Shown here: positions 34,005 to 42,677 of the stretch, in pieces | Layout of the letters: each line of letters opens with the position of its first letter | Numbering within the stretch: the stretch's first letter is position 1 | Source of the DNA: Streptomyces vietnamensis | Lineage (GTDB): Bacteria > Actinomycetota > Actinomycetes > Streptomycetales > Streptomycetaceae | DNA: 64,000 bases | Assembly: GCF_000830005.1 (NCBI RefSeq) | Contig: NZ_CP010407.1 | Location: 1,703,001-1,767,000, forward strand | Direction: 5' to 3' | Position numbers and translations under genes: made by a program | The notes under the pieces: generated by a model | Database searches by the model: none | Seen by the model: only the letters and a program-made list of their open reading frames with translations | Told to the model about the DNA's origin: nothing

Positions 34005-36836
34005 TCAGCCGACCGAGCTGTAGGCGACGACGCCGCGCAGCAGCGCGTCCACGGCCTTGCGGGCGTTCTTGGCGACCGTGCTGTTCTCCTTGGGCGCCGC
34101 CGCGGCGATCTGTCCGAGGACGTCGATCACCTGCTTGCACCAGCGGACGAAGTCGCCCGCGGGCATCTCCGCCTCGCGGAGCACCTCGTCGAGGCTCTTC
34201 TCGGAGGCCCACTGGTAGGCGGCCCAGGCGAAGCCGAGGTCGGGCTCGCGCTGGCCGACGCCGCCCTCCGCCTGGTTGATCCTGAACTCCTCTTCGAGGG
34301 CGTCCAGGCGGCCCCAGATCCGGACCATCTCGCCGAGCGCCGCCTTGGCGTTGCCCGTGGGCAGCTTGGGCGCGACGGCGTCGTCGGCCTGTCGCGCCTC
34401 GAAGACCAACGCCGAGACGCAGGCGGCGAGTTCGGCCGGGTTGAGGCCTTCCCAGACGCGGTCCCGGAGGCACTCGCTCGCCAGCAGGTCGAGTTCGCCG
34501 TAGAGCCGGGCGAGCCGCTTGCCGTTGTCGGTGACCTCGTCGCCGCGCAGGTAGTCGAGTTCGGTGAGGAGCGCGACGATCCGGTCGAAGGTGCGGGCGA
34601 TGGTGTTCGTACGGCCCTCGATGCGCCGTTCCAGCTGCTGGGTGTCGCGCTGGAGGCGGTGGTAGCGCTCGGCCCAGCGGGCGTGGTCCTCGCGCTCGTC
34701 GCAGCCGTGGCAGGGGTGCGCACGGATCTCGGTACGCAGCCGGGCGATCTCGCGGTCGTCGGCCGCGGCGGCGCGCTGCCGCCGGTGGCGCTCGGGGTTG
34801 ATGTGCCCGGCCTTGCTCCGCAGGGCGGAGGCGAGGTCGCGGCGGGACTGCGGGGAGCGCGGGTTGAAGGACTTGGGGATCCTCATGCGCTCCAGTGCCT
34901 CGACCGGCACCGGGAAGTCGATGGAGGCGAGCCTCTTGACCTGCCGCTCGGCGGTGAGGACGAGAGGGCGCGGCCCGTCGTGGTGCTCGAAGCCGCGGTG
35001 GCCGTTGGTGCGGCCGGCCGGAATGCCGGGGTCGAGGACGAGGGCGAGCCCCGCGAACTTGCCGGTGGGGACGTGGATGACGTCGCCGGGCTTGAGCTTC
35101 TCCAGGGAGCTCGCGGCCTGGGCGCGGCGCTGCGCGGCGCCCTGCCGGGCCAGTTCGGTCTCGCGGTCCTTGAGGTCGCGGCGGAGCCGCGCGTACTCCT
35201 CGAAGTCCCCGAGGTGGCAGGTCATGCCCTCGCGGTAGCCCTGGAGCCCCTCCTCGTTCCGCTGGACCTGGCGCGAGATGCCCACGACGGAGCGGTCGGC
35301 CTGGAACTGGGCGAAGGAGGTCTCCAGCAGCTCGCGGGAGCGGTGCCGGCCGAACTGGTCGACGAGGTTGACCGCCATGTTGTACGAGGGCTTGAAGCTG
35401 GAGCGCAGCGGGTACGTGCGCGTGCCGGCGAGTCCGGCGAGGTGGCCGGGGTCGAGTCCGCGCTGCCAGAGCACCACGGCGTGGCCCTCGACGTCGATGC
35501 CGCGGCGGCCCGCACGGCCGGTGAGCTGGGTGTACTCGCCGGGGGTGATGTCCGCGTGCTGCTCGCCGTTCCACTTGACGAGCTTCTCGAGGATGACGGT
35601 GCGCGCGGGCATGTTGATGCCGAGGGCGAGGGTCTCGGTGGCGAAGACGGCCTTGACGAGGCCGCGGACGAAGAGCTCCTCGACGACCTCCTTGAAGGTC
35701 GGGAGCATGCCGGCGTGGTGGGCGGCGATGCCCCGCTCCAGGGCTTCGAGCCACTCGTAGTAGCCGAGGACGTGGAGGTCCTCGGTGGGGATGGCGGCCG
35801 TGCGCTCCTCGACGATCTCGCGGACGCGCAGCCGCGCCTCGTCGTCGTTGAGCCGGAGCCCGGCGTAGAGGCACTGCTGGACGGCGGCCTCGCAGCCGGC
35901 GCGGCTGAAGATGAAGGTGATGGCGGGCAGCAGCCCTTCGGCGTCGAGGCGCTCGATGACCTCGGGGCGGCCGGGGGTCCAGATCCGGGAGCGCTGGCGG
36001 CGCTCGCGCTCGCGGTCGGCCTCGCGGACCATCTTGCCGCGCCGCCGCTCGCGCGGGTTGTACGTGCGCGTGTTCTCGGTGCGGGCGAGGCGGAGGAGGT
36101 CGGGGTTGACCTCGCGCCGGGACGCGCCGCGGCCGCCGTGGTCGGTCTCCTCCTCGAAGAGGTCGTACATCCGGCGTCCGGCGAGGACGTGCTGCCAGAG
36201 GGGGACGGGGCGGCTCTCCGAGACGATGACCTCGGTGTCGCCGCGGACGGTGTCCAGCCAGTCGCCGAACTCCTCGGCGTTGGACACGGTCGCGGAGAGT
36301 GAGACGAGGGTGACGGATTCGGGGAGGTGGATGATCACTTCCTCCCAGACGGCGCCGCGGAAGCGGTCGGAGAGGTAGTGGACCTCGTCCATCACGACGT
36401 ACCCGAGGCCGGAGAGGGCCTGGGACCCCGCGTAGAGCATGTTGCGGAGGACTTCGGTGGTCATGACGACGATCGGGGCGTCGCCGTTCACGCTGTTGTC
36501 ACCGGTGAGCAGGCCGACCTTGTCGGCGCCGTACCGCTTGACGAGGTCGGCGTACTTCTGGTTCGACAGCGCCTTGATGGGGGTCGTGTAGAAGCACTTG
36601 CGGCCCTGGGCGAGGGCGAGGTGGACGGCGAACTCGCCGACGATGGTCTTGCCGGAGCCCGTGGGCGCGGCGACGAGCACGCCCTTGCCCGCTTCGAGTG
36701 CCTGGCAGGCCTCGATCTGGAAGGGGTCCAGACCGAAGTCGTACAGCTCGCGGAAGGGTGCCAGTGCGGTGCGCTGCTCGGCGTTGCGGGCGAGGGCGGC
36801 CGCGTACGCCTCGGCTGGTGTGAGGTCCTCTGTCAT
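34005..36836 (-). CDS. helY: Ski2/Mtr4-like DEVH-box RNA helicase
   Basis: 943 residues from ATG 36836. Walker A APTGSGKT is at 57-64, the DEVH box at 150-153, SLSAT and the second RecA lobe with QLTGRAGRRGID follow, and the C-terminal half carries the DSHCT-type helical domain with a CHGC pair. This is the HelY family of actinobacteria, related to Ski2/Mtr4, which unwinds RNA for degradation or processing. No ribosome binding site precedes the ATG, and a TAGGCT -10-like box ends ten bases upstream, so the message may be leaderless or nearly so. It lies downstream of tatAC but behind a perfect 17-bp palindrome. Confidence 0.92.
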   Translation of the reverse strand: MTEDLTPAEAYAAALARNAEQRTALAPFRELYDFGLDPFQIEACQALEAGKGVLVAAPTGSGKTIVGEFAVHLALAQGRKCFYTTPIKALSNQKYADLVKRYGADKVGLLTGDNSVNGDAPIVVMTTEVLRNMLYAGSQALSGLGYVVMDEVHYLSDRFRGAVWEEVIIHLPESVTLVSLSATVSNAEEFGDWLDTVRGDTEVIVSESRPVPLWQHVLAGRRMYDLFEEETDHGGRGASRREVNPDLLRLARTENTRTYNPRERRRGKMVREADRERERRQRSRIWTPGRPEVIERLDAEGLLPAITFIFSRAGCEAAVQQCLYAGLRLNDDEARLRVREIVEERTAAIPTEDLHVLGYYEWLEALERGIAAHHAGMLPTFKEVVEELFVRGLVKAVFATETLALGINMPARTVILEKLVKWNGEQHADITPGEYTQLTGRAGRRGIDVEGHAVVLWQRGLDPGHLAGLAGTRTYPLRSSFKPSYNMAVNLVDQFGRHRSRELLETSFAQFQADRSVVGISRQVQRNEEGLQGYREGMTCHLGDFEEYARLRRDLKDRETELARQGAAQRRAQAASSLEKLKPGDVIHVPTGKFAGLALVLDPGIPAGRTNGHRGFEHHDGPRPLVLTAERQVKRLASIDFPVPVEALERMRIPKSFNPRSPQSRRDLASALRSKAGHINPERHRRQRAAAADDREIARLRTEIRAHPCHGCDEREDHARWAERYHRLQRDTQQLERRIEGRTNTIARTFDRIVALLTELDYLRGDEVTDNGKRLARLYGELDLLASECLRDRVWEGLNPAELAACVSALVFEARQADDAVAPKLPTGNAKAALGEMVRIWGRLDALEEEFRINQAEGGVGQREPDLGFAWAAYQWASEKSLDEVLREAEMPAGDFVRWCKQVIDVLGQIAAAAPKENSTVAKNARKAVDALLRGVVAYSSVG

Positions 36837-36936
36837 CTTGTTGTCGAGCCTACCCGCCACCTGTGACAGTGACGCGATCTTTATCGAGGGGATGCGGAGG
36901 GCCCGGTTCCAGGGGGCGAAGTCCCTGGTCACGAGG

Positions 36937-36970
36937 ACGGTCCCCCCGGACAGCTGTCCGGGGGGACCGT
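36937..36970. terminator. Terminator after tatC
   Basis: A 34-bp perfect palindrome with no loop other than CAGCTG at the centre, 30 bp after the tatC stop. It separates tatAC from the helicase gene. Confidence 0.85.
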
Positions 36971-36999
36971 AGAGGATCGACCGAGGGGGCGGTGCGGGA

Positions 37000-37947
37000 T
37001 CAGGTGATGTCGTCGTACCCGTTGAGCCGCTGCGCGCTCGTTCCGCCGTACTCCCCGGTGGCCTGCTCGGGCAGGGCACGGGCGGCGCTCACGGGCTCGA
37101 CGGACCCGACGGCCTCGGGGGTGAGGTCGAGCGAGGAGGCCTCGTCGTCGTCGAGCTCGGCGTCGGGGTTGGCGCGCCTGCGCCGCCGGTCGTTGAGGAG
37201 GGAGAAGCCGACGGCCCCGAAGTACAGGATCGTGATCGGCCCGGCGAGGGCGAGCATGCCGACGGGGTCGGTGGTCGGGGTGATGACGGCGCCGAAGATG
37301 AAGACGCCCATGATCACGCCGCGCCACCAGCCGGCCATGCGGCGGCCCGAGAGGATACCGGTGAGGTTGAGCATCACCAGGACGAGCGGGAGCTCGAAGG
37401 CGAGGCCGAAGACGAGCACCATGCGCAGGGTGAAGTCGAGGACGTCGTTCAGCGCCAGGAGGTTCGCGGAGCCCGCGGGCGTGAGGCTGATGAGGACCTT
37501 CACGCTGACGGGGAGGATGAGGTACGCGAGGTAGGCACCCGCCCCGAAGAGCGGCACGGCCGCGCCGACGAAGGCGTACGTGTACCGCTTCTCGTTCCTG
37601 TGCAGCCCGGGCGCGACGAAGGCCCAGAGCTGGTAGAGCCAGACGGGGCTGGCGACGACGAGACCCGCCGTCAGGGACACCTGGATCGTCGTGCTGAAGG
37701 GGGCCATCAGCGTGTTGAAGGTGACGACCGCGCAGTTGCCGCCGTCGCTGGTGACGCCCTTGGGGCAGGTGGGCACCGACCGCGACAGGAAGTTCAGGAG
37801 CTCCTCGCTGTACACGAGGGCGACGATCGTCACTGCCGTGATGGCGAGGAGACCCTTCGCCAGTCGGTTGCGGAGTTCACGCAGGTGCTCCACGAGGGGC
37901 ATCCGGCCCTCGGGATCCTTCTCCTGCTTGCGGGCAGACTTGAGCAA
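37000..37947 (-). CDS. tatC: Sec-independent translocase subunit TatC
   Basis: 315 residues from a TTG start with GAGG seven bases upstream. The six-helix TatC core begins GRMPLVEHLRELRNRL and includes PVWLYQLWAFVAPGLHRNEKRY and the FELPLVLVMLNLTG stretch, all conserved. The C-terminal ~75 residues are an acidic, disordered tail common in actinomycetes. With TatA it exports folded proteins bearing twin-arginine signals. It follows tatA by 59 bp, in the same unit. Confidence 0.97.
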   Translation of the reverse strand: MLKSARKQEKDPEGRMPLVEHLRELRNRLAKGLLAITAVTIVALVYSEELLNFLSRSVPTCPKGVTSDGGNCAVVTFNTLMAPFSTTIQVSLTAGLVVASPVWLYQLWAFVAPGLHRNEKRYTYAFVGAAVPLFGAGAYLAYLILPVSVKVLISLTPAGSANLLALNDVLDFTLRMVLVFGLAFELPLVLVMLNLTGILSGRRMAGWWRGVIMGVFIFGAVITPTTDPVGMLALAGPITILYFGAVGFSLLNDRRRRRANPDAELDDDEASSLDLTPEAVGSVEPVSAARALPEQATGEYGGTSAQRLNGYDDIT

Positions 37948-38006
37948 CCCACGTCCTCATCTCGTGCGGCAGCCGCCGCACGGTGCGGCGGCCGCGGCGG
38001 ACCGGG

Positions 38007-38288
38007 TCAGCGCTTGGTGGTGTCCGAGGGCTCGGTCACGGGACGCGCGCTGGTCACGTCACCGGGAGCGGCCTGGATGGTGCGCGGGGCGGGCTCCTGC
38101 GTCCCGGCGTGCGGCGGGTCGGCGGGGGCGCTCTGCTGGTCGTCCGCCTTCATCGCCTTGGCCTCGCTCTTGAGGATGCGGGCCGACTTGCCCAGCGAGC
38201 GGGCCATGTCCGGAAGCTTCTTGGCGCCGAACAGGAGGATGACGACGACGAGAATGAGGATGATCTCGGTGGGGCCGAGCCTACCCAT
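38007..38288 (-). CDS. tatA: Sec-independent translocase subunit TatA
   Basis: 93 residues. One N-terminal membrane helix ([22 protein letters not shown]) with the conserved FG hinge, then an amphipathic helix ([20 protein letters not shown]) and an Ala/Pro-rich tail. It forms the variable-size pore of the Tat system with TatC just downstream. No TatB is in the window. Confidence 0.95.
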   Translation of the reverse strand: MGRLGPTEIILILVVVILLFGAKKLPDMARSLGKSARILKSEAKAMKADDQQSAPADPPHAGTQEPAPRTIQAAPGDVTSARPVTEPSDTTKR

Positions 38289-38473
38289 AGCTGTATACCT
38301 TCTTCACCGAGGCGACATGGAGTGCGTACCCGGCGGGTCGGACATGCGTCCGGCCACCGCGCTGCCTGCGATCGTAACCCGCAGGAGTAAACGCGGGGCA
38401 ATGCCCTTGCATACTCCCGATTGCGTCCCGCACGCCCTGACCGGGGCCGCTTCCTGCAGCGTACGGCACGGGC

Positions 38474-38671
38474 TCAGCGGAGCGAATCGCCGGTCCGGGC
38501 GAGTCCGACGGCGGCGTTTTCGAGCTCTTCCGCGGCCCGCTGGATCCGCTGTGTGGTGTGGGCCACTTGACGGCCGAGGCGCTGGACCTCCAGGAACACC
38601 TTGACGGCGAGGACGCCGAGGACGGCGATGCCGAGGAAGCCGAGGGCGATGGCGAGCATGGGCCAGAACAT
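38474..38671 (-). CDS. Small membrane protein
   Basis: 65 residues: one membrane helix (about 5-27, LAIALGFLGIAVLGVLAVKVF) followed by a heptad-like helix (EVQRLGRQVAHTTQRIQRAAEELENAAV, given in two parts: EVQRLGRQVAHTTQ and RIQRAAEELENAAV). The shape resembles DUF948-type proteins, but the match is weak. No ribosome binding site is visible; a TAGGCT -10-like box ends six bases before the ATG, so a leaderless message is likely. Between tatA and a zinc-ribbon gene in the same orientation. Function unknown. Confidence 0.7.
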   Translation of the reverse strand: MFWPMLAIALGFLGIAVLGVLAVKVFLEVQRLGRQVAHTTQRIQRAAEELENAAVGLARTGDSLR

Positions 38672-38706
38672 GTGCTGAGCCTAGACGTTGGGCGCGTGCG
38701 GATCGT

Positions 38707-38952
38707 TCACACGGTGGTGTGGAGGCGCAGGGTGCGGACTCCGCCGCCGGTGAGGAGCTCGACGATGCGCTCGCCCGCGGGCTTGCGGACGGAGCTGCCG
38801 CACTCGGGGCAGGTGAAGGAGTAGAAGGTGGTGCGGCGGCTGGCCCCGATGGCCAGGCGCAGGGAACTCGCGGAGAGTTCGAAGCGCGAGCGGCAGTCGG
38901 GGCAGGCGGCCTTGAAGAGGACCGGGGCCATGGTCGCCGCAAAACCGTGCAT
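38707..38952 (-). CDS. Small zinc-ribbon protein
   Basis: 81 residues from ATG 38952 with GAGGGAG nine bases upstream; ATG 38931 is an alternative. Two CxxC pairs (ACPDCRS and TCPECGS), about 33 residues apart, form a zinc ribbon. The rest is basic and helical. There is no recognised catalytic domain. It ends 35 bp before the small membrane protein and follows three 29-bp tandem repeats. Possibly a nucleic-acid or protein adaptor. Confidence 0.72.
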   Translation of the reverse strand: MHGFAATMAPVLFKAACPDCRSRFELSASSLRLAIGASRRTTFYSFTCPECGSSVRKPAGERIVELLTGGGVRTLRLHTTV

Positions 38953-39021
38953 CGCGGACATCTCCCTCATCTCTCTCAACTCTGGCATCACATCGACAAC
39001 AGCGTTCTCAGCACAGTCACG

Positions 39022-39108
39022 TCACGTCGGTCACAGCGCCCTGGACGCGGTCGCATCGGCCACAGCGCCCTGGACGCGGTCACGTCAGTAACAGCGTCCT
39101 GGACACGG
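39022..39108. repeat. Three 29-bp tandem repeats after pafC
   Basis: Units 39022-39050, 39051-39079 and 39080-39108, each TC-CGTCGG-ACAGCG-CCTGGAC-CGG with few changes. They fill most of the gap between the zinc-ribbon gene start and the pafC stop. Confidence 0.8.
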
Positions 39109-39114
39109 GGAACG

Positions 39115-40068
39115 TCACACGCCCTCGTACGCGGCGAGCGCGGCGGCCGCCGCCGTCCTCGCGCTGTCGGCCAGCTCCACCGGCGCGACGATCCGCCCGT
39201 CGCTGCCCAGACGCAGCGCCAGCCTGCGCAGCGAGGCCGGGTCCGGCGTCCGCAGCGTGATCCGCAGCCCGCCGTCCTGCAGCTCCTCGGCCCGGTCGTG
39301 CGGGTAGTACTCGGCGACCCAGCGCCCGCCGGGCCCGACCTCGACCACGACCTCCGGGTCGTCGGCCGACGGGTGGACCAGGCCCTCGGAGAGGTCGCGC
39401 AGCTCCAGCTCCGGCGGCGCGGCGTGCTCGTCGAGGATCCGGATCTCGACGACCCGGTCGAGCCGGAAGGTGCGGCGCGCCTCGGAGAGCCGGCACCACG
39501 CCTCCATATAGGTGTGGCCGACGGCGAAGAGCCGGATCGGGTCGACCTCGCGCTCGGTGAGCTCGTCGCGCGCGGGCGAGTAGTACCGCACCCACAGCCG
39601 TCTGCGCTCCGAGATGGCCCGGTCGACCTCGGCGAAGACCCCGCCCTCGGACTCGAAGGTCACCGAGAGCCGGGCGCTGGCCCCGGCGGCCTCGCCGGCC
39701 GCCGCCTCCAGCTTGGCGGTGGCGCGCAGCAGGGCGTCCCGGTCGCTCTCGCGGAGCCCCGGCAGGGTGGCGACGGCCCGGGCGGCGACCAGCAGCGCGG
39801 TGGCCTCGTCGGCGGCGAGCCGCAGCGGCGCGGCGACGTCGTCGGGGTTGTGCCACCAGATCCGGTCGCCGTCGGTGTCGATGTCGAGCAGGTCCCCGCC
39901 CCGGAAGCTGGTGCCGCACATGGGCAGCACGTCCAGGTCGGAGATCAGCTCGTCCTCCGTGATCCCGAAGGCGCGCGCCACGTCGGCGACGTGCGCGCCG
40001 GGGCGCTCACGGAGATAGGTGACGAGGGAGAGCATCCGCCTCGTCTGGTCGATCGCGTTGGCAGCCAT
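39115..40068 (-). CDS. pafC: WYL-domain regulator PafC
   Basis: 317 residues from ATG 40068. The N-terminal winged helix has DQTRRMLSLVTYLRERPGAHVADVARAFGIT, split as DQTRRMLSLVTYLRERPG and AHVADVARAFGIT. The WYL domain (about 135-215) includes RLWVRYYSPARDELTEREVDP, again typical, then a C-terminal RIT-LRTPDPASLRRLALRLG block. With PafB, encoded 16 bp upstream, it forms the heterodimeric activator of the LexA-independent DNA-damage response of actinobacteria. The genes sit downstream of pafA, as in mycobacteria. Confidence 0.93.
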   Translation of the reverse strand: MAANAIDQTRRMLSLVTYLRERPGAHVADVARAFGITEDELISDLDVLPMCGTSFRGGDLLDIDTDGDRIWWHNPDDVAAPLRLAADEATALLVAARAVATLPGLRESDRDALLRATAKLEAAAGEAAGASARLSVTFESEGGVFAEVDRAISERRRLWVRYYSPARDELTEREVDPIRLFAVGHTYMEAWCRLSEARRTFRLDRVVEIRILDEHAAPPELELRDLSEGLVHPSADDPEVVVEVGPGGRWVAEYYPHDRAEELQDGGLRITLRTPDPASLRRLALRLGSDGRIVAPVELADSARTAAAAALAAYEGV

Positions 40069-40084
40069 GCGGTACGTCTCCCCC

Positions 40085-41041
40085 TCAGCCCTTGGCCACG
40101 GCGCGCAGCCGCTCCACCACATCGGCCCGCAGATCGGCGGGTTCCAGTACGACGACGTCGGGACCGAACTCTACGAGCCAGGCGTCGAGCCCGTGCCCGT
40201 ACGGGATCTCCAGATCGTCCCAGCCGTCGTCGCCCTCGGTCACGGCCTGGGCACGGGCCCGCAGCGGGTAGCCGCAGCCGGTACGGAGCCGGATCCGGGC
40301 GGAGCGGGTGGCGGTCTCGCCGGCCCAGCTCTCGACGGTCTCCCGGACGGTCACGACGTCGGGCACGGGCGCGGTGAAGGCGCCGGCCCGCGAGCGGACC
40401 TTGCCGGTGATGCGGGAGAGCCGGAAGACGCGCTCGGCACCGCGGTCGCGGTCCCAGCCCGCCAGGTACCAGTGGCCGCGCCAGCATTCGAGGGTCCAGG
40501 GCTCGACGTGGCGGGTCTCGGGGCGCGCGGCGTTGGCCTTGCGGTAGTCGAAGACGACGGGACGCCGGTCGCGGCAGGCCAGCATGAGCGGCTCGAAGGC
40601 GGCCTCGTGGACCGGGATGCGCGGTTCGAGGGCGCTGGGCTGGGTGTCGTACGAGTCCTCCGCCTCGGGCATGCCGGCGGCGCGGAGCTTCTGCAGGGCG
40701 CCGCTGGCGGCCCCGGCAAGCCGGGCCTGCTGCCACACCTTGGCGGCGAGGCCGAGCGCGGCGGCCTCCTCGGCGTCCAGGGTGATCGGCGGCAGCCGGT
40801 TGGAGTCGCGGCGGGCGAGGTAGCCCGTCTCGCCGTCCAGGTTCTCGACGGTCTCGATGACCAGGCCGAGCTCCCGGAGATCGTCCTTGTCCCGCTCGAA
40901 CATGCGGTTGAAGGCGTCGTCGCCGCTCGCTTCGAGGTACGCCTCGATAGAGCCGCGGAGCTCCCGCTTGCTCAGCGGACGGCGTGTCCCGAGCAGGCAC
41001 AGCGCGAGATTCATCAGCCGCTCGGACTTGGCAATCGCCAT
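40085..41041 (-). CDS. pafB: WYL-domain regulator PafB
   Basis: 318 residues from ATG 41041; a longer frame to 41170 has no site. It has the N-terminal winged helix (AIAKSERLMNLALCLLGTRRP, KRELRGSIEAYL), the WYL domain with RRPVVFDYRKANAARPETRHVEPW (split as RRPVVFDYRKAN and PETRHVEPWTL) and LAGWDRDRGAERVFRLSRI. Its Trp-rich LECWRGHWYL segment is the WYL core. The partner PafC follows at once. The pair activates DNA-repair genes after damage. A hairpin upstream at 41121-41148 separates it from the FKBP genes. Confidence 0.93.
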   Translation of the reverse strand: MAIAKSERLMNLALCLLGTRRPLSKRELRGSIEAYLEASGDDAFNRMFERDKDDLRELGLVIETVENLDGETGYLARRDSNRLPPITLDAEEAAALGLAAKVWQQARLAGAASGALQKLRAAGMPEAEDSYDTQPSALEPRIPVHEAAFEPLMLACRDRRPVVFDYRKANAARPETRHVEPWTLECWRGHWYLAGWDRDRGAERVFRLSRITGKVRSRAGAFTAPVPDVVTVRETVESWAGETATRSARIRLRTGCGYPLRARAQAVTEGDDGWDDLEIPYGHGLDAWLVEFGPDVVVLEPADLRADVVERLRAVAKG

Positions 41042-41120
41042 CGACGCCCCGCACCCTTCCGCCGGTTCCACTTCTCGGACATCCGACCGTACCGCCCCGG
41101 GGTGTCGGGACAAAAGCCGA

Positions 41121-41148
41121 GGGCCCCCGCCGTGGACGGCGGGGGCCC
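41121..41148. terminator. Terminator between FKBP and pafB
   Basis: A perfect 11-bp inverted repeat (41121-41131 with 41138-41148, 6-nt loop), 35 bp after the FKBP stop. Confidence 0.8.
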
Positions 41149-41182
41149 CGGAGCGACCGGAACCGGTCACGGGCTGCGCGTA

Positions 41183-41563
41183 TCAGCCCTTCTTCACGGC
41201 CATGAGGTCGCAGACGAAGATCAGCGTCTCGCCCGGGGCGATCGCGTCGCCGGCGCCGCGGTCGCCGTAGGCGAGGTGCGCGGGGATGATCAGCTGGCGG
41301 CGGCCGCCGACCTTCATGCCCTGCACGCCCTGGTCCCAGCCCTTGATGACCCGGCCGGCACCGAGCGGGAAGCCGAGCGCGCTGCCGCGGTTCCAGGAGG
41401 CGTCGAACTCCTCACCGGTGGAGAAGGCCACGCCCACGTAGTGGACCTGCACGAAGTCACCGGCCTCGGCGACCTCGCCGTCGCCCTCCCAGATGTCCTT
41501 GATCTCCAGGTCCTTCGGCGGCTCGCCACCCGGGAAGTCGATCTCGGGCTTCTCGATGCTCAC
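41183..41563 (-). CDS. FKBP-type peptidyl-prolyl cis-trans isomerase, cytoplasmic
   Basis: 126 residues from GTG 41563 with AGGAG upstream. It is a single complete FKBP domain with VQVHYVGVAFSTGEEFDASW, FPLGAGRVIKGWDQGVQGMKVGGRRQ and ETLIFVCDLMAV, the FK506-site residues being intact. There is no signal. It catalyses proline isomerisation in the cytosol. It is followed by a terminator and preceded 58 bp upstream by a secreted double-FKBP lipoprotein on the same strand. Such FKBPs beside pafA are a constant feature of the actinobacterial proteasome region. Confidence 0.95.
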   Translation of the reverse strand: MSIEKPEIDFPGGEPPKDLEIKDIWEGDGEVAEAGDFVQVHYVGVAFSTGEEFDASWNRGSALGFPLGAGRVIKGWDQGVQGMKVGGRRQLIIPAHLAYGDRGAGDAIAPGETLIFVCDLMAVKKG

Positions 41564-41621
41564 TGAACTGCTCCTCAAACTGATGAACGTCGCGATGATG
41601 AACTGCGCGATCGGGACAGTC

Positions 41622-42560
41622 TTACATCTTCGTCAGGATGTCCACGGCGAAGACCAGCGTGGAGTTCTTCGGAATGCCCTGCTTCTCCTGGTCCCCGAAC
41701 GCCTCCGACGGCGGGGCGACGATCAGGACGCGGCTGCCGATCTTCTTGCCGACGAGACCGTCCTTGAGGCCCTTCAGCGTCAGCTGCGGCAGCGGGAAGT
41801 TCGCGGGCTTGCCCGTGGTGTAGGTCGAATCGAAGACCTTGCCGTCCTTCCACAGGGCGGCGACGTAGTTCACGACGACCGTGTCGGTGGCCTTGACGGG
41901 CTCGCCCTTGGACTCCAGCACGTAGTTCGAGACGAGCTTGGTCGGCGGGTCCGTCTTCGGGACCGTCAGCGAGGGGGCCTTGCCGTCGGTGTTCGTACCG
42001 ACCTTCGGCAGGTCCTTGTCCTCCTGGGCGACCGGAGTGCCCGTGGCGGACTTCGGGATCGTCACGGCCTTCAGGATGTCCACGACGAAGACGAGGGTCG
42101 CGTTGGGCTTGATGTCGCCCTGGCCCTGCGCGCCGTAACCGAGCTCCGGCGGGATGCCGATCTCGATGCGGCTGCCGACCTTCTGGCCCTCCAGGCCCTG
42201 GTCCCAGCCCTTGATGACCTGACCGGCGCCCAGCGTGAGGTCGAAGGGCTGACCGCGGTCGAAGCTGTTGTCGAAGGGCTTGTCGGAGTCCCAGGCCTGA
42301 CCCAGGTAGTTCACCTGGAGGGCGTCGCCCTTCTTCGTCACCGCGCCCTTGCCCTCGCTGATGACGTTGACCTTGAGTTCCTTGGGCGGGTCGCCCTCAC
42401 CCTTGGAGAGGGTCGGCTTCTCCCCGAACTTCTCACCCGCGGTGATGGCGGGCAGTCCGTTCTTCATCGAGGCGGAATCGGAGCCCTTGTCATCGCCGCC
42501 GCACGCCGCTGTGGAGAGCAGCAGCAGCGGGACGACGAGAAGGCCGGCAAGTCGGCGCAC
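41622..42560 (-). CDS. FKBP-type prolyl isomerase lipoprotein with two domains
   Basis: 312 residues from GTG 42560. The lipoprotein signal ends LSTAAC with Cys20. Two FKBP domains follow (about 60-165 and 195-312). The first has the full active site (LGAGQVIKGWDQGLEGQKVG). The second is more diverged (LPQLTLKGLKDGLVGKKIG), lacking the GWD motif, so it may be a binding rather than a catalytic domain. Exported and anchored to the outer face, it probably assists folding of secreted proteins. It lies between pafA and the cytoplasmic FKBP. Confidence 0.92.
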   Translation of the reverse strand: MRRLAGLLVVPLLLLSTAACGGDDKGSDSASMKNGLPAITAGEKFGEKPTLSKGEGDPPKELKVNVISEGKGAVTKKGDALQVNYLGQAWDSDKPFDNSFDRGQPFDLTLGAGQVIKGWDQGLEGQKVGSRIEIGIPPELGYGAQGQGDIKPNATLVFVVDILKAVTIPKSATGTPVAQEDKDLPKVGTNTDGKAPSLTVPKTDPPTKLVSNYVLESKGEPVKATDTVVVNYVAALWKDGKVFDSTYTTGKPANFPLPQLTLKGLKDGLVGKKIGSRVLIVAPPSEAFGDQEKQGIPKNSTLVFAVDILTKM

Positions 42561-42628
42561 GTGTTCCTCAGATCTCAGACGGCACAGTAGTTGTGCCGAC
42601 ACTCTAGGCGCTCCTCCTGTCACGTCGA

Positions 42629-42657
42629 GGGCCCCGCACGCCGAACGTGCGGGGCCC
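42629..42657. terminator. Terminator after pafA
   Basis: A perfect 11-bp inverted repeat (42629-42639 with 42647-42657, 7-nt loop), 20 bp beyond the pafA stop. Confidence 0.8.
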
Positions 42658-42677
42658 ACATGGCCGATACGACCTGC

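Noticed and set aside
31341..36302. A 1653-codon open frame on the plus strand
   Set aside because: It is antisense to the P450 and helicase genes, a GC-skew shadow typical of this genome.
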